The position numbers and the translations under genes were made by a program. A model generated the notes under the pieces. That model did no database searches and was not told the DNA's origin. It worked only from the letters and a program-made list of their open reading frames with translations. A stretch of 64,000 nucleotides of DNA, taken from Pseudocercospora fijiensis CIRAD86 (lineage: Eukaryota > Ascomycota > Dothideomycetes > Mycosphaerellales > Mycosphaerellaceae). Below, in pieces: positions 9,619 to 20,210 of the stretch (position 1 is its first letter; each line of letters begins with the position of its first letter). The DNA lies in the NCBI RefSeq assembly GCF_000340215.1, contig NW_006921532.1:9391172-9455171 (forward strand), given 5' to 3'.

Positions 9619-11157
9619 ATGGCCGAGGTAGCGGCCGCAGCGCCTGCTGCATCAATCAATGGAGCATCTGAAATACCAGCAGAAATCACAGCACGAGCAG
9701 CAGAGGCAGTGAGAAGATCAGCAAAGAGGACGCGCGAAGTGTTTGCAGCAGAATTTGGACAAATATCAGCCCTGGAAAAGGCTCCACAGCCGGCAGCAGC
9801 CCCGAGTGAGCCCTCACCGTTTGAAAGAGCACAGAAAGCGAGTGTGGCTGCGAGAATACGGGGCGAATATGCGGATTGTAAGGAGCTGCCAGCAATTCTG
9901 GCTCAGAAGCAGGCAGGCGCACAGGCGGGTCTGGCTGCGAGGCGGAAGAAGCCAAAGACAACCGAAGATGCGAGTGATCCACAGATGGCGAAGATGATTG
10001 AAGATGCGTCAGAAACGAAGGCACAGAAACAGCGGCCGAACGGCACGTCCACGGAGTTGATGAGGATGGATGGAAACAACGGCGCAAAAGCGCCTCCAAA
10101 TGCAAATGGACCTACGCCGCAACGAAACACACCGGGGACAAGTCTAGTCAGACGAGATACAGTGCGGCAACAGAAACCAGATTGGCACCCACCGTGGAAG
10201 TTATTCCGTGTCATTTCAGGCCATTTGGGGTGGGTTCGAGCTCTGGCTATGGAACCTGGCAATCAATGGTTCGCATCTGGAGCTGGTGACCGGACTATCA
10301 AAATTTGGGATCTTGCGACAGGCACTCTTAAGCTTACACTTACTGGGCACATCTCGTCAGTGAGAGGCCTGGCTGTGAGTCCTCGACACCCATACTTGTT
10401 CAGCTGTGGCGAGGACAAGATGGTGAAATGCTGGGATCTCGAAACGAACAAGGTCATTCGTCACTACCACGGCCACTTATCTGGTGTCTACACACTTAGC
10501 TTACATCCTACGCTTGATGTACTTTGCACTGGAGGTAGAGATGGAGTAGTGAGGGTATGGGATATGCGGACGAGATCGAACATTCACGTACTCAGCGGTC
10601 ATAAGCAGACTGTGTCAAGCATCGTCACCCAAGCTACAGATCCACAAGTCATCTCTGGAAGCTTGGACAGCACGATTCGAATGTATGATCTGGCGGCTGG
10701 CAAGACGATGGGAACACTTACCCATCACAAGAAGGGCGTCCGATCACTCGTCACTCATCCAACAGAATTCACGTTTGCCTCAGCATCACCCGGTCAAATC
10801 AAGCAGTGGCTCTGCCCCAAAGGCGACTTCATGATGAACTTCGAGGGCCACAACAGCGTCATCAATTCTCTTGCTGTCAACGAAGACAACGTACTTTTTA
10901 GCGGAGGTGATAATGGAAGTGTTGCATTCTGGGACTGGAAGACTGGTCATCGATTCCAGTACGAGGACAGCATCGCTCAGCCAGGATCTTTGGATGCAGA
11001 GGCTGGAATCATGACCAGCACATTTGACCATACAGGACTGCGATTAATTACTGGTGAGGCGGACAAGACGATCAAGGTCTGGAAGCAGGATGAAACTGCG
11101 ACCGAGGAGACTCATCCTTTGGATTGGCGACCTACATTGGGCAGGCAGAAATTTTAG
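9619..11157 (+). CDS. PRP46: Pre-mRNA-splicing factor PRP46/PLRG1 (WD40)
   Basis: Single exon, 512 residues, ATG at 9619, TAG at the end. The N-terminal 190 residues are Ala/Lys-rich and low complexity. [21 protein letters not shown] motif then opens a seven-bladed WD40 propeller (GH...[63 protein letters not shown]). The entry motif, the HHKKGVRSL blade and the C-terminal [12 protein letters not shown] are characteristic of PLRG1/Prp46, a core subunit of the Prp19/NTC complex that stabilises the active spliceosome in the nucleus. Length fits fungal orthologs. No intron is needed. It was divergently paired with the small membrane-protein ORF before the retrotransposon inserted 240 bp upstream. 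Confidence 0.93.
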   Translation: MAEVAAAAPAASINGASEIPAEITARAAEAVRRSAKRTREVFAAEFGQISALEKAPQPAAAPSEPSPFERAQKASVAARIRGEYADCKELPAILAQKQAGAQAGLAARRKKPKTTEDASDPQMAKMIEDASETKAQKQRPNGTSTELMRMDGNNGAKAPPNANGPTPQRNTPGTSLVRRDTVRQQKPDWHPPWKLFRVISGHLGWVRALAMEPGNQWFASGAGDRTIKIWDLATGTLKLTLTGHISSVRGLAVSPRHPYLFSCGEDKMVKCWDLETNKVIRHYHGHLSGVYTLSLHPTLDVLCTGGRDGVVRVWDMRTRSNIHVLSGHKQTVSSIVTQATDPQVISGSLDSTIRMYDLAAGKTMGTLTHHKKGVRSLVTHPTEFTFASASPGQIKQWLCPKGDFMMNFEGHNSVINSLAVNEDNVLFSGGDNGSVAFWDWKTGHRFQYEDSIAQPGSLDAEAGIMTSTFDHTGLRLITGEADKTIKVWKQDETATEETHPLDWRPTLGRQKF

Positions 11158-11254
11158 ATGCATTACCTTACCGGAGTGGACACTCTCGGGAGTTTAGATA
11201 CCCGGCTTCATGCTAGACCACCCTGCTGACCACTTGCACCCAAGTTCTTGCGTC

Positions 11255-12934
11255 TCACTGCGTTGTCGATCCACCCCATGGTAGTTCACACTTCCAGCAC
11301 TCGGCCTTGTTCACATCTCCCCACCCATCGTACTTCGCTTGCCGCGGGTACGGACACACCGGCCTTTGTCTCAGCACGGAATCCTGCAGCGTATCGTTCT
11401 TCCATTTCGTAGCCACAAGCCGCTCTGGCGCCGTTCCACTCTCGGTCCAGCGCATCAATGCCAAAAGCGCATCGTGATCCGGATCGCTGAATCCGAGAAC
11501 ACTGTGAAGAGATGTGGAGAGGCTACCAGCTTGACTGCCGCCTGCGAAGTACCTGGAGCAGATGTGAGTAATCAAATAAACTCCAGGACAGGGCAATACA
11601 ACTTACCAAGGAGCATCAACACCCGCCTGCGTCCCACTACAATGTTGCATGCCCGGAACTTCAAAATATCTGTACCACTCTCCCAAGTCCTCTTTCCCAG
11701 TCGCTCTTAAAACCTGCTTATAAAAGACCTCGCTCGATCCAGTAGGTATATAACCATCCGCCAAACCATGATAATGCAAAACCTTTCCTCCCTTCGATTT
11801 AAATGCATTCAAAGCACCAAATGCTGTAGCAGAAGCATTACCCGGTTGAATTGCATCGGCGAGTTCCACGATCGAGTAATTGAAATCGTAAATATTCCAG
11901 GACGGATCATTGAGGACGAAGTACTGTATATATTGTGATCCGTAAGTGCTCGGTGATTTATCGCCTAGGAGGACAGACCATTGGGATTCACTGCCCAGGG
12001 AGAGGCGAGGGAAGACGAAGGTCTGGTTTGTTTCGACGTAGTCGCTTTGTATGTGGGACAGTGTGTCGAGTTGTGGGATTGTGAGACAGCTAGAGGAATT
12101 TGTGGTGTTGCTGCAGAGGAGTGCTTCAGGGTAGAAGTCGCAACCTTCGGGGTCGGAGATGATGTTGTCTTTTACCCCGTCTTGAGGATCGCATTGTTTG
12201 AGAACTTCGGCTTCGATGATTGGGAAGAGGGATTCTGGGATGTGGTGTTCTGCGGTTCTGGGGAGGTTGTACAAGGCTACTTTGAGAGTCCAGGTTTGGA
12301 GATGGCTTGTCCACCAGGCTGGTGCGCCTGCGAGGACACCGTCGAAATCGTCTGGATAGAGTTGGATGTCGCGTAGACCTTGACGTCCTCCAGTCGAGCA
12401 GCCTGAATAGTAGTTGTACGTGCTTGCCGAGCCGTAGTATGCTGCTATGATTTTTTTGGAGAGGACGACTGATTCATGCATAGCCCGATAACCCCAATCA
12501 ATCTTGGATTCCGGGGCGTTCAATGACCAAGTCACGTCGGGCGCGGTGCTGTTGTGTCCAGTATTTGTCGACATTGTAGCAAAGCCGTAACCGACTCCAG
12601 CACCCATGTCGAGCCAATTGATACCCCCTGCAAACCCGCCATTGCCTACGGCTAGAAACCTCTGATTCCAGCCATTGGGCAGGAAAAGACCGAAGTTGAA
12701 AGATGAATTCGAACTTGATGTAGCGTGAACCTCGATCGCGCAGAGAGCACGTAGTCCGGTGGGAGATTCTGGGTAGGCGACGTTCGATGGTGGTACATTG
12801 AAAATACCGTTCTCAGGCACCCAGACGGCAGACTTGATAGATACGTTAGATGGTAGGAACTCTTGTATAGCTTGGCTCGAACAGTCGAAAGCATGTGCTA
12901 CCGACGCTGCGAGAAGCAGCAAATTCAGAAGCAT
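11255..12934 (-). CDS. Secreted tannase/feruloyl esterase family protein
   Basis: Two exons: 12934-11607 and 11552-11255, with a 54-nt intron (donor GTAAGT at 11606, acceptor CAG at 11553) that joins the Pro-Trp codons to Tyr-Phe-Ala-Gly-Gly in frame. The protein has 541 residues from the Met at 12934; a Met 12 codons upstream (12970) is possible but would bury the signal peptide. LLNLLLLAASVAHA is a clear secretion signal. The catalytic CS-D-HC arrangement of this alpha/beta hydrolase family is visible: GCSTGGRQG (nucleophile Ser beside Cys), HYHGLADGYIP (Asp) and PGMQHCSG (His beside Cys). Many Asn-x-Ser/Thr sites occur. Likely role: extracellular hydrolysis of gallate or hydroxycinnamate esters in plant material. 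Substrate cannot be told from sequence. Confidence 0.9.
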
Positions 12935-13691
12935 ATCGCGGATTCCTGTCTCTGTCTCCTTCGTGGTCAAGACTCTTTTGAATTTATCTCATTGAAATTG
13001 CGGCCGCCCGCATGCGGAAATGGTCGCTAAAAGTATGAGGCGTGCTCTCCAACGAGACCGTAGATCACAACGGAATTTCGGGACGGCGAGTATTCCACGG
13101 CACCACGACATGTTTCATATCATTTCCCACTACCTTGATAAATGCGGTGGTGGCCACATGACTGCTCGCTAACGTCGATCATGGCCCCGCTTGGGCCCGC
13201 ATCTCCATTCATTATCTGCCATGTCCGTTGCGGAAGTGGTCTTTGGACAGACGTTACACCGACAACTCGAGTCCTGTAAGCCACAGATCCTTGTGAGCAT
13301 ACTCGTTCGAAAGCGGTCGATATAGATTGACAGCGCTTGGTCGCCTTCATGGGATCCATGCCTTTGGCATCGTATATTTAACTTGGCACCACACCGGACC
13401 AGCTGGTTGGGAATAGAGTGTTCGACAACATGCATAATGCAAGGCCAATCCATTGGTACTGCATCCTGTGTGACTGAAGAAGCTGTGTCAATTCTCGAGA
13501 TCTTGCTTCGTAGATCACAGTTGCCATCATCTGTGGCAATTGTACCTAATGCCGTTGATTCTGCAACCTGCAGGTGATTATTTGTCCACAGGTCGCGACC
13601 TTCGACAGGTGATCGCAATGGTCTTCGCCCACTCCCATTCGGTGCTTCACCCAGGGTGACTCGAAAGCTGTATTGATTTTGTGACGCCAGA
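12935..13691. other. Intergenic between esterase promoter and PP2C 3' end
   Basis: About 760 bp with the upstream region of the minus-strand esterase on the left and the PP2C terminator side on the right. A minus frame at 13169-13723 overlaps the PP2C stop in another phase and shows no motif, so it is not called. A NotI-like GCGGCCGC occurs near 13002 with no evident meaning. Confidence 0.5.
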
Positions 13692-14953
13692 TCAAAGTTT
13701 CGCCTTGATTGGTCGTTCTTCATTCATAAAGCTGCCGTCCTCATGGACAGCAATGCAAACAACGACGGCAATGTCATCGGGTTTGCCACCCTCCCATCCC
13801 TCTTGCGGGTAGTGTTGCTTCACTTCTTTTGCAAAGGGTCCATCACGTCGTCGATCCAGTCCCGCAATTTTGGCTTCTCGCATCACAGCCGATGCTATTT
13901 GGCCGGGCAGGAAAGACTCTTCAATGCTTCCCTCGATTTTCCGTGGCATTGCGCGAATGAGCGTGCCATTGACTTTGGTTTCAGCTCCAGGAGAATCATG
14001 AGATTGAGACCAGTAGCCGCCTTCCTCCATGATCCGTTGTACGATTCGCAGAGTATCTTGTGCGGATAGATTGTCCCAAACACCATCTGTGGCAAAGAGC
14101 ACGATGTCGCCATGCTTTAATTGGTGATGGGAGACATCAGCATCTTCAGGAGTTTCGCTGAAGTACGTAGCGCCCCCAAAAATGGCATATTGAGCTTGCA
14201 TCTTTGATGGGACCTTTGACATCTGGTAGGGTGTATTGAAAGCGTGAGTCTGGCTCACTGATCGATGGGCTACTTTTCCAGGAGCGAAGATCAGATAACC
14301 AGAATCTCCAAGGCTGCGTCAATGTCAATAGGCGTTCTGATGAAAAGCTAGGGAGCTACCTACTTCGCCGTCTCAATGTTTCCTGTCTTGTCAGCAACAC
14401 CGAGACTGGCAGTGCACCCGCCAGCTGCGATGCGTGGATTTGCCATTACTGCATCGTAGGCCGTTTGGAGGAGCGGTTGAGGTTTGCAAGGTGCACCACC
14501 TTCAATGTCTTCATAGATATTTGCCGTGCCAGCCATCAGACCGCACAAGGCCTGGCTGTACTCTGACGGGTCTACACCTTGATCCTGCCATCCGCCGACT
14601 CCATCTGCCACTCCAAATGCTACGTGATGCTGGCTCCCACCGATAGTAGTGGCGAAGAAGGCATCTTCCCCGGAATCTTTCTTCGTGGATCTCAGATAGG
14701 GTGGTGAGGGATTCTCGTGGGTTGAGGCATAGTTCCAGTAATCCTGTCCAGGTTTTGGAGGTCTGGGAGGTGCACGCTTTGGCGAGGAAGCTGCAGCAAT
14801 ACGATACGTGAAAGAGCCAGCTTCTGGGGCATTCGAAGGCGTCGAGTACGGCCGCGTTCGCGACAGCGGCATAGACTGGTTGGGCAAGCGAGAGGCTTTA
14901 GAAGTCAGACTTATGGTGCTCCGCTTGACGAGCAGAGGGAGGCAGGCTGACAT
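13692..14953 (-). CDS. PTC7: PP2C-type protein phosphatase, PTC7-like (mitochondrial)
   Basis: Two exons, 14953-14364 and 14313-13692, with a 50-nt intron (GTAGGT...CGCAG). Splicing rebuilds the family motif Asn-Leu-Gly-Asp-Ser-Gly-Tyr. The product has 403 residues. The N-terminus (residues 1-40) is rich in Arg, Ser and Leu with few acids and ends in RPYSTPSN, a typical mitochondrial presequence. Metal-binding PP2C motifs are present: KDSGEDAFF, FGVADGVGGW, LFATDGVWDNL and GKPDDIAVVV. PTC7/Azr1 proteins are Mg/Mn-dependent Ser/Thr phosphatases of the matrix; in yeast Ptc7 dephosphorylates Coq7 in ubiquinone synthesis. The gene is divergent from PRP4 with 286 bp between the start codons. Confidence 0.88.
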
Positions 14954-15239
14954 AGCTCGAGGGAGAGGATGTAGGCGACGACGACTCCAGTAAGCAGCAT
15001 GGCTAGAACATGTTATATCGAAAGCACAAGAGATTTCAGTGAGGACAATATGAGGACGGCAAGGGACCTAAGTGCGGTGTCAAGAGAAGGGTTATCGGAT
15101 GACGGAGGAGAATTGGGCTCACGACTCGAGAAGCTTTTGAGGCTCAAATTCTAAATCTATTGACAACCACCACATGCGACCTCACTCTACACATCGTATT
15201 AGGCAGTCTTTCTGGACTGGCTGAGCAGTAGTAGGCAAT
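14954..15239. promoter_or_regulatory. Shared promoter between PTC7 and PRP4
   Basis: This 286-bp divergent intergenic region must carry the upstream signals of both genes. I did not find an unambiguous TATA or CCAAT box. A short minus-strand ORF starting upstream of PTC7 could be a 5' leader. The call rests on gene arrangement only. Confidence 0.4.
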
Positions 15240-16939
15240 ATGTCCATACATCCGTCGCGACAAGCATATGTGGAAGAAGAGGTAAGCACCGTCTCCAGTA
15301 GAGTCCTACTCAAAGCTTCGCGGCGATATTCACACGTGCATTGCCAGAACGAGCGTCGCCGCCGACACCACCACATACGAGGGGACGATTGACTGATGGC
15401 AGCACGCAGGAGGCAACGCTCGATCTCGCCAGTCTCCTAACAGATACCAACTACCAGATCCGCGACCCGAATACTGGCCAGTCGCAACATGCATCGACCG
15501 TGTTAGGTGAATTTGCCCGAAAACGCAGAGCGAATGCATTAGCAGTACCCACCGACGATGCCCGCGTGCGGCAGGAGCTTCGATCACGAGGTGAACCCAT
15601 TACTCTGTTCGGCGAGCGTAAAGAAGATCGTCGTGACCGATTACGAGAATTGCTGTTGGGTGAGCAGGAAGGCGGCGCTGCGGACGAAGATGAATCGATG
15701 GCAGATGCCGATGAGGATGGTGAGGGCGACGAAGAAGGAGAATTCTACATTGAAGGCAGCCAGTCCCTGCTCGTCGCCAGAAGAGACCTCGCAAAATACT
15801 CGCTGCCCAGAGCCACGAAGCGACTCGCATATCAGAAGCAGGAAAGCAAGATCCCGGTCCAGTCGCATGTCAAGCATCGGAAAGCGATCAAAGAAAAGCT
15901 AGGAGGCGTCGAGCTCTTTGGCAGTCAGATTGCGAGTGAGAGGCCTGTTAGTATCGTTCGCTTTGCACCGAATGGCGAGGTGGTGGCCTCTGGAGATTGG
16001 GGAGGCAGTGTGAAACTGCTTGACGTGCCCAATCTGGAATCCAAAATGGTACTACGTGGACACACGGGAATGGTTGGAGGCATCTCGTGGTTTCCAGGAG
16101 CAACATTATCTGGCTCTACAGTGTCTCCCGATAGTCTGAACCTCGCTACATCCGCTGCCGACAACGAAATTCATCTATGGTCACTCTCGCAAGACACGCC
16201 AATATCAACGCTAGGCGGCCACAGCGCCCGAATCTGCCGGATTGATTTCCATCCCTCAGGAAAATATCTCGCAAGCGCAAGCTACGACACAACATGGCGA
16301 TTGTGGGATGTGGCGACCACGACAGAGCTGTTGCTTCAGGAAGGTCATAGCAAAGAAGTCTATACGGTCTCCTTCAACGAAGATGGCAGTCTTGTCGCTT
16401 CAGCTGGTCTCGATTCCATAGGTCGCATCTGGGACATGCGAACTGGCCGGACTGCTATGATTCTCGAAGGTCACGTCGGGCCCATCCATGCCATGGACTG
16501 GAGTTGTGATGGGTATCGAATAATGACCGGAAGTGCCGATGGTTTTGCAAAATGCTGGGATATGCGCGCTGTACGCGAGACTGCAAGTATCGGCGCTCAC
16601 GTTGGAGGAGTGTCTGACTTGAGGTGGTACAAAGGCACTGATGGTCCGCTCTCTGGCCATCAATTGCAAGCAGATACGGCTATGACCAACGGAGATAGTA
16701 ACGACGACAGTACATCACAGGTGCAGCCCAAGAAGGCTGGGACATTCCTGGTCAGCAGTGGCTTCGACAAGGCTGTGAACATTTTCTCGGCGGACGACTG
16801 GGCGCTGTGCAAGTCTCTGACTGGCCACGATGGTACTGTTCTTTCAGTCGATGTCACAACGGATGCAAAATTCATCGCTTCGTGTGGCCGCGACCGCACG
16901 GTAAAGCTTTGGGCGAGAGACGACATGGAGGGCATTTGA
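15240..16939 (+). CDS. PRP4: U4/U6 snRNP protein PRP4 (SFM domain plus WD40)
   Basis: The first exon is tiny (15240-15281, 14 codons: MSIHPSRQAYVEEE, the conserved N-terminus of fungal Prp4). A 128-nt intron follows (GTAAGC at 15282, CAG at 15407-15409), and exon 2 starts at 15410 with Glu-Ala-Thr-Leu-Asp-Leu. The protein has 523 residues. Residues about 55-105 form the SFM (splicing factor motif: VPTDDARVRQELRSRGEPIT...LFGERKEDRRDRLREL), then an acidic stretch, then seven WD40 blades ending RDRTVKLWARDD. Prp4 binds Prp3 and Snu13 on the U4/U6 snRNP and is needed for tri-snRNP assembly. The exon 1 call rests on recognising the N-terminal motif plus correct splice phase. A long polar insert (TAMTNGDSNDDSTSQ) lies between the last two blades. 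Confidence 0.93.
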
Positions 16940-17331
16940 AAGAAAAATTTGGCAAAATGGACAGATTATTGAGTCAGTTATGGTGCCGTCCCTGCGTCGC
17001 ACATGGTTCGCGATCTGAGAGGCAGATCTAACGCTGCCACAGCCGATGAGCTCCCGCCGAAAGTTCGTTGACACTCTGCGTCTGGTCGATGATCTGGACT
17101 AAAGCACCTCGTCATCAGCATGGTGACTATCAGCATGCTTGACGCGCTGCCAGTACACGCGGCTTCCCCGTCCGAAACATCAACCAAGCGAGAAAGTAGC
17201 ACAGAACGAGTCGGTCTGCATGTCTTCGCAATCTATGACCCGGTTCTCTGAGTGCTCATCTGCAAGACTCCGCTGGAATCAATGCGCATTGGGGAGCTAT
17301 GGCGGATTAGTCTCTCAACTCATGCAAAAGG
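16940..17331. other. Intergenic, convergent 3' ends of PRP4 and LysM fragment
   Basis: 392 bp without a supported gene; minus frames at 16844-17202 are unmotivated. It contains the 3' flanks of two convergent genes. Confidence 0.5.
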
Positions 17332-17740
17332 CTAGTCAGTCACGGTGAAGTTGCTCGATAGCGCGGTGCAATTAATCGGAATGGAAATTCCAGGGTATGT
17401 CGCTCCGATCACGATCGATGTACTGTAGTTGTAAGTCGGCAACAGCATCATGATCTGTCCAACCTGTTTTGAGTCAGCCGAAGTCCGCACTGATTCCTCG
17501 TATTAGCCTCACTGTGGTCCCAAACTTCTCCGCCAGATCTTTGTACACTCCCGCTACACTAAATGTGTATGGCTGCATAATACACGCGCTTGGTGAGCAA
17601 TGTGGGATCTTGACGAACTGTCCAGGATCCAACACAGCCGAAATATTCTGTCCTGGCTGGGCATTCGAGGTTAAGGTCGTGGTGAGATTAAGGCGGAGGC
17701 CAATCTTCTCGTAGGTATCTCCGATGAAGTAAGGATGCAA
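17332..17740 (-). pseudogene. LysM-domain protein, probably lacking its 5' end
   Basis: Two exons, about 17740-17513 and 17463-17332, with a 49-nt intron (GTGAGG...ACAG); splicing yields the LysM phrase KFGTT-VGQIM. Two LysM-like units are visible: PYFIGDTYEKIGLRLNLTT to KIPHC, and CIMQPYTFSVAGVYKDLAEK to SIPINC, followed by a short tail ending FTVTD. LysM modules bind chitin oligomers, and secreted fungal LysM proteins often shield hyphae from host receptors. The frame is open upstream only to a TGA near 17783, and I found no ATG with a signal peptide within 200 bp. The gene may be 5'-truncated, or a further exon was missed. I treat it as a probable relic. Confidence 0.5.
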
Positions 17741-18235
17741 GTAGTGCGCTATAGAATCTGCATGCCTTCATGGTGTCGAGGAATCCTCGAACATCGTGAA
17801 GGATCTCTACGTATTCATCTATTAAATGATCAATTGATCTCTCATATCTTACATGCGCCGCGCTCTCCGAGTGCTCGGAGCAGAAGCATAGGCTCTACGC
17901 ATATTTCAATGCGACATCAATTTAAATCGGCCGAGAGCATACTGCACTGCCCTCATGGCGCTTAATGGCGCACCACGGCAGGATTATCGGTATTACGATG
18001 CGACTTGGAAGACAGTCGAATCAAATCGGAACAAAGGAAGTGAACAAACGAAGCAAAAGAAGTGAATATCTGGTTGGTGGTTGACACGTGCTTCAATGAG
18101 CATGAGTCAGCAGGGCTTCGAGCACAACTAGGTTTTAGGTTGTTGCTTCTTCATTTCGACTCGCAACGTGTCAAAGACTCCTTGCAGTCAACGTCAACAG
18201 CAGCAGCTTCTCTCAGCAGATACTAACAGCACAGT
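17741..18235. other. Intergenic upstream of the CCCH gene
   Basis: About 500 bp; presumably holds the promoter of the gene at 18236. A CT-rich stretch and CAGCAGCAGC lie just before the ATG. The minus strand was searched for a signal-peptide exon of the LysM fragment and none was found. Confidence 0.45.
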
Positions 18236-19708
18236 ATGACCGACGAATCCGAATTACAGGCCAAGATTGCCGCCGTGGCCAGCCAGATCAACCGACACAA
18301 ACAGAAGCACCAAGCGACACCGCATACTTCCTTTCCACGTCCATCACACCGTCCGCGTGGCACGACCCACTGGTCGCGATATGGTCGCGGCGGCCGATCT
18401 GGTTTCGCTGGTGTTCACAAGAACCGTTCTTTGGTTCTTGGAGGGACGCGGGATACCACGTCGACGCCGGAAGATGAAGCAGCAACTGCTGGAGCAATCA
18501 CTCCACAAAATGGCCTTATAAGTACTCGAGGCGGACACAACAATCAGCTCATGACCCAGCAGACGTTTGACAGGGAGCGCAAGCAGAAGCTAGAGCGGTT
18601 CGAGAAGTATCGCGCCGCGAAAGAGCAAGAGCGAGCTGCTCAAAACGTGCCGACGCCACCACCGGTGGTGAAGCAGCCACGCGTTCTCGATATTGATGGT
18701 ATCACATTCGAGATGCAGGAAGATGGCAGCAAACTCAATCGTATATTCGGTAAGGATGCACCGCAGAGCGGAAGACATTCAGGACTAAGCAGAACAGATC
18801 CGGCCACGGCCGAGAAGAAGACGCCCAAAAAATACCAGGTAGCGGGAGTCGATTTTTTCCGAACCAAGAGAGGCAACCTCGTGCGCGCAGCCATCCACGG
18901 GAAGAGGTATTTCGACCGGATAACTGTGCAGACAGAGCATCGAAACTCACTCTCCCGTCAAACTAGGACCGATAATACGAAGCCGAAAGCGCAGTGCGAG
19001 AACTTCACGAAACACGGTACCTATTACACCCAGCATTCCTCCATCGGCTGCGCACATGCGAAAATCGACTGGACTCGCACTCGCATCAGGCACGCCGGTA
19101 AGAAATCCCCTCGAATACTGACACGATTTATAGGTAAATGCCCATATGGACCGTCGTGCAGATTTGCGCACGACCCCGAAAAGGTCGCCATTTGCAAGGA
19201 CTTCTTGTACAAGAGTTGTCCGGCAGGCGTCAACTGCGACCTCTCTCACGAGCCAAGCTACGAACGAGTGCCAGCATGCACTCACTTCCTGCGAGGCAAC
19301 TGCACAAAGACTGCATGCCTCTACCCCCATGTTAATGTCTCTTTCGATGCACCAGTCTGCCGTCCCTTTGCAACTCTTGGCTTTTGCTCCAAGGGCGTAT
19401 CGTGCGGCGATCGACACGTTTTCGAATGCCCTGACTACGCCAACGCTGGCCATTGCGCGAACATCAAAAAGGGTAAATGCCCATTGCCACATATTGATCG
19501 TGCCGGCACTCTTCGCAAAGCTGCTCAGCGGCAAGCAAAGACTAGCTCACCTGAAGAATCTGACATTTCCAGCGATGAAGAAGAGACTGTGGAGGCCAGC
19601 AGAGATGCCATGGACAGTGAATCGGAAAGCTCCGTGGACATCATGATGGGCTTAGATGACGGCAGTCACGAGCTCTCTCAGCAACGCGATTATGTCGCAT
19701 TTGCGTGA
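18236..19708 (+). CDS. Five-CCCH zinc-finger protein (ZC3H3/Red5-like)
   Basis: Two exons, 18236-19016 and 19134-19708, giving 451 residues; the unspliced DNA is also open, as discussed in the findings. The N-terminal half is basic and Gln/Arg-rich with a coiled stretch (DRERKQKLERFEKYRAAKEQ). Five tandem CCCH fingers follow: CENFTKHGKCPYGPSCRFAH (C-x8-C-x5-C-x3-H, rebuilt by splicing), CKDFLYKSCPAGVNCDLSH, CTHFLRGNCTKTACLYPH, CRPFATLGFCSKGVSCGDRH, and CPDYANAGHC...CPLPH. The C-terminus is acidic and serine-rich. Five-finger proteins of this layout are animal ZC3H3 and S. pombe Red5, nuclear RNA-binding factors in mRNA 3'-end processing, export and elimination of meiotic transcripts. Orthology is inferred from finger number and spacing. 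Confidence 0.85.
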   Translation: MTDESELQAKIAAVASQINRHKQKHQATPHTSFPRPSHRPRGTTHWSRYGRGGRSGFAGVHKNRSLVLGGTRDTTSTPEDEAATAGAITPQNGLISTRGGHNNQLMTQQTFDRERKQKLERFEKYRAAKEQERAAQNVPTPPPVVKQPRVLDIDGITFEMQEDGSKLNRIFGKDAPQSGRHSGLSRTDPATAEKKTPKKYQVAGVDFFRTKRGNLVRAAIHGKRYFDRITVQTEHRNSLSRQTRTDNTKPKAQCENFTKHGTYYTQHSSIGCAHAKIDWTRTRIRHAGKKSPRILTRFIGKCPYGPSCRFAHDPEKVAICKDFLYKSCPAGVNCDLSHEPSYERVPACTHFLRGNCTKTACLYPHVNVSFDAPVCRPFATLGFCSKGVSCGDRHVFECPDYANAGHCANIKKGKCPLPHIDRAGTLRKAAQRQAKTSSPEESDISSDEEETVEASRDAMDSESESSVDIMMGLDDGSHELSQQRDYVAFA

Positions 19709-20210
19709 ATTTACGCCTCGAGCGCAGGCGTGCATTACCGTCTAATGGGGCTGAGATCCATATCAGCATGAAGTAGCAAGACATCCATCAGTACGCACAT
19801 TAGGTGCCATTATTCGAGAAGAAAAGATCAAGACAGAAGAAATGCAAAGACTTATTGTCATTTGAGGCCTTGAATTTCCTGTTCTCTCGCTTTCACAAAT
19901 ATGCATCAACGTGTTGTAAGATAATAGTAATATGCGTTCTGAAAAGCAGTCAATGCCATGTGTTCTATAATGAGCGCGTACAGCCGCGCGCACCTCTGCG
20001 GCTGCGGTGATCGGCTGAGCACAGCCAGCTTCGTGACGGCGAGGGCAACCGCCTCTTATTCACGAATGGCTGCAATGATCGGCGCATCTATAGAATGCAA
20101 AATATGTCTGGTAGGCCGAATTGATTCTCTTTGTTCTTTTCCCTCCTCTCAATCGCATAACACGACATTGCTGCTCCGATCCCACGCCTCGACATCTACG
20201 ACTCGCAACG
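19709..20210. other. Intergenic between CCCH gene and Sel1 gene
   Basis: About 500 bp holding the 3' flank of the CCCH gene and the upstream region of the next gene, which is in tandem. No repeat or RNA gene was seen. Confidence 0.45.

Noticed and set aside
13169..13723. 184-codon minus frame next to PP2C
   Set aside because: Overlaps the PP2C stop in another phase; no domain or conserved pattern.
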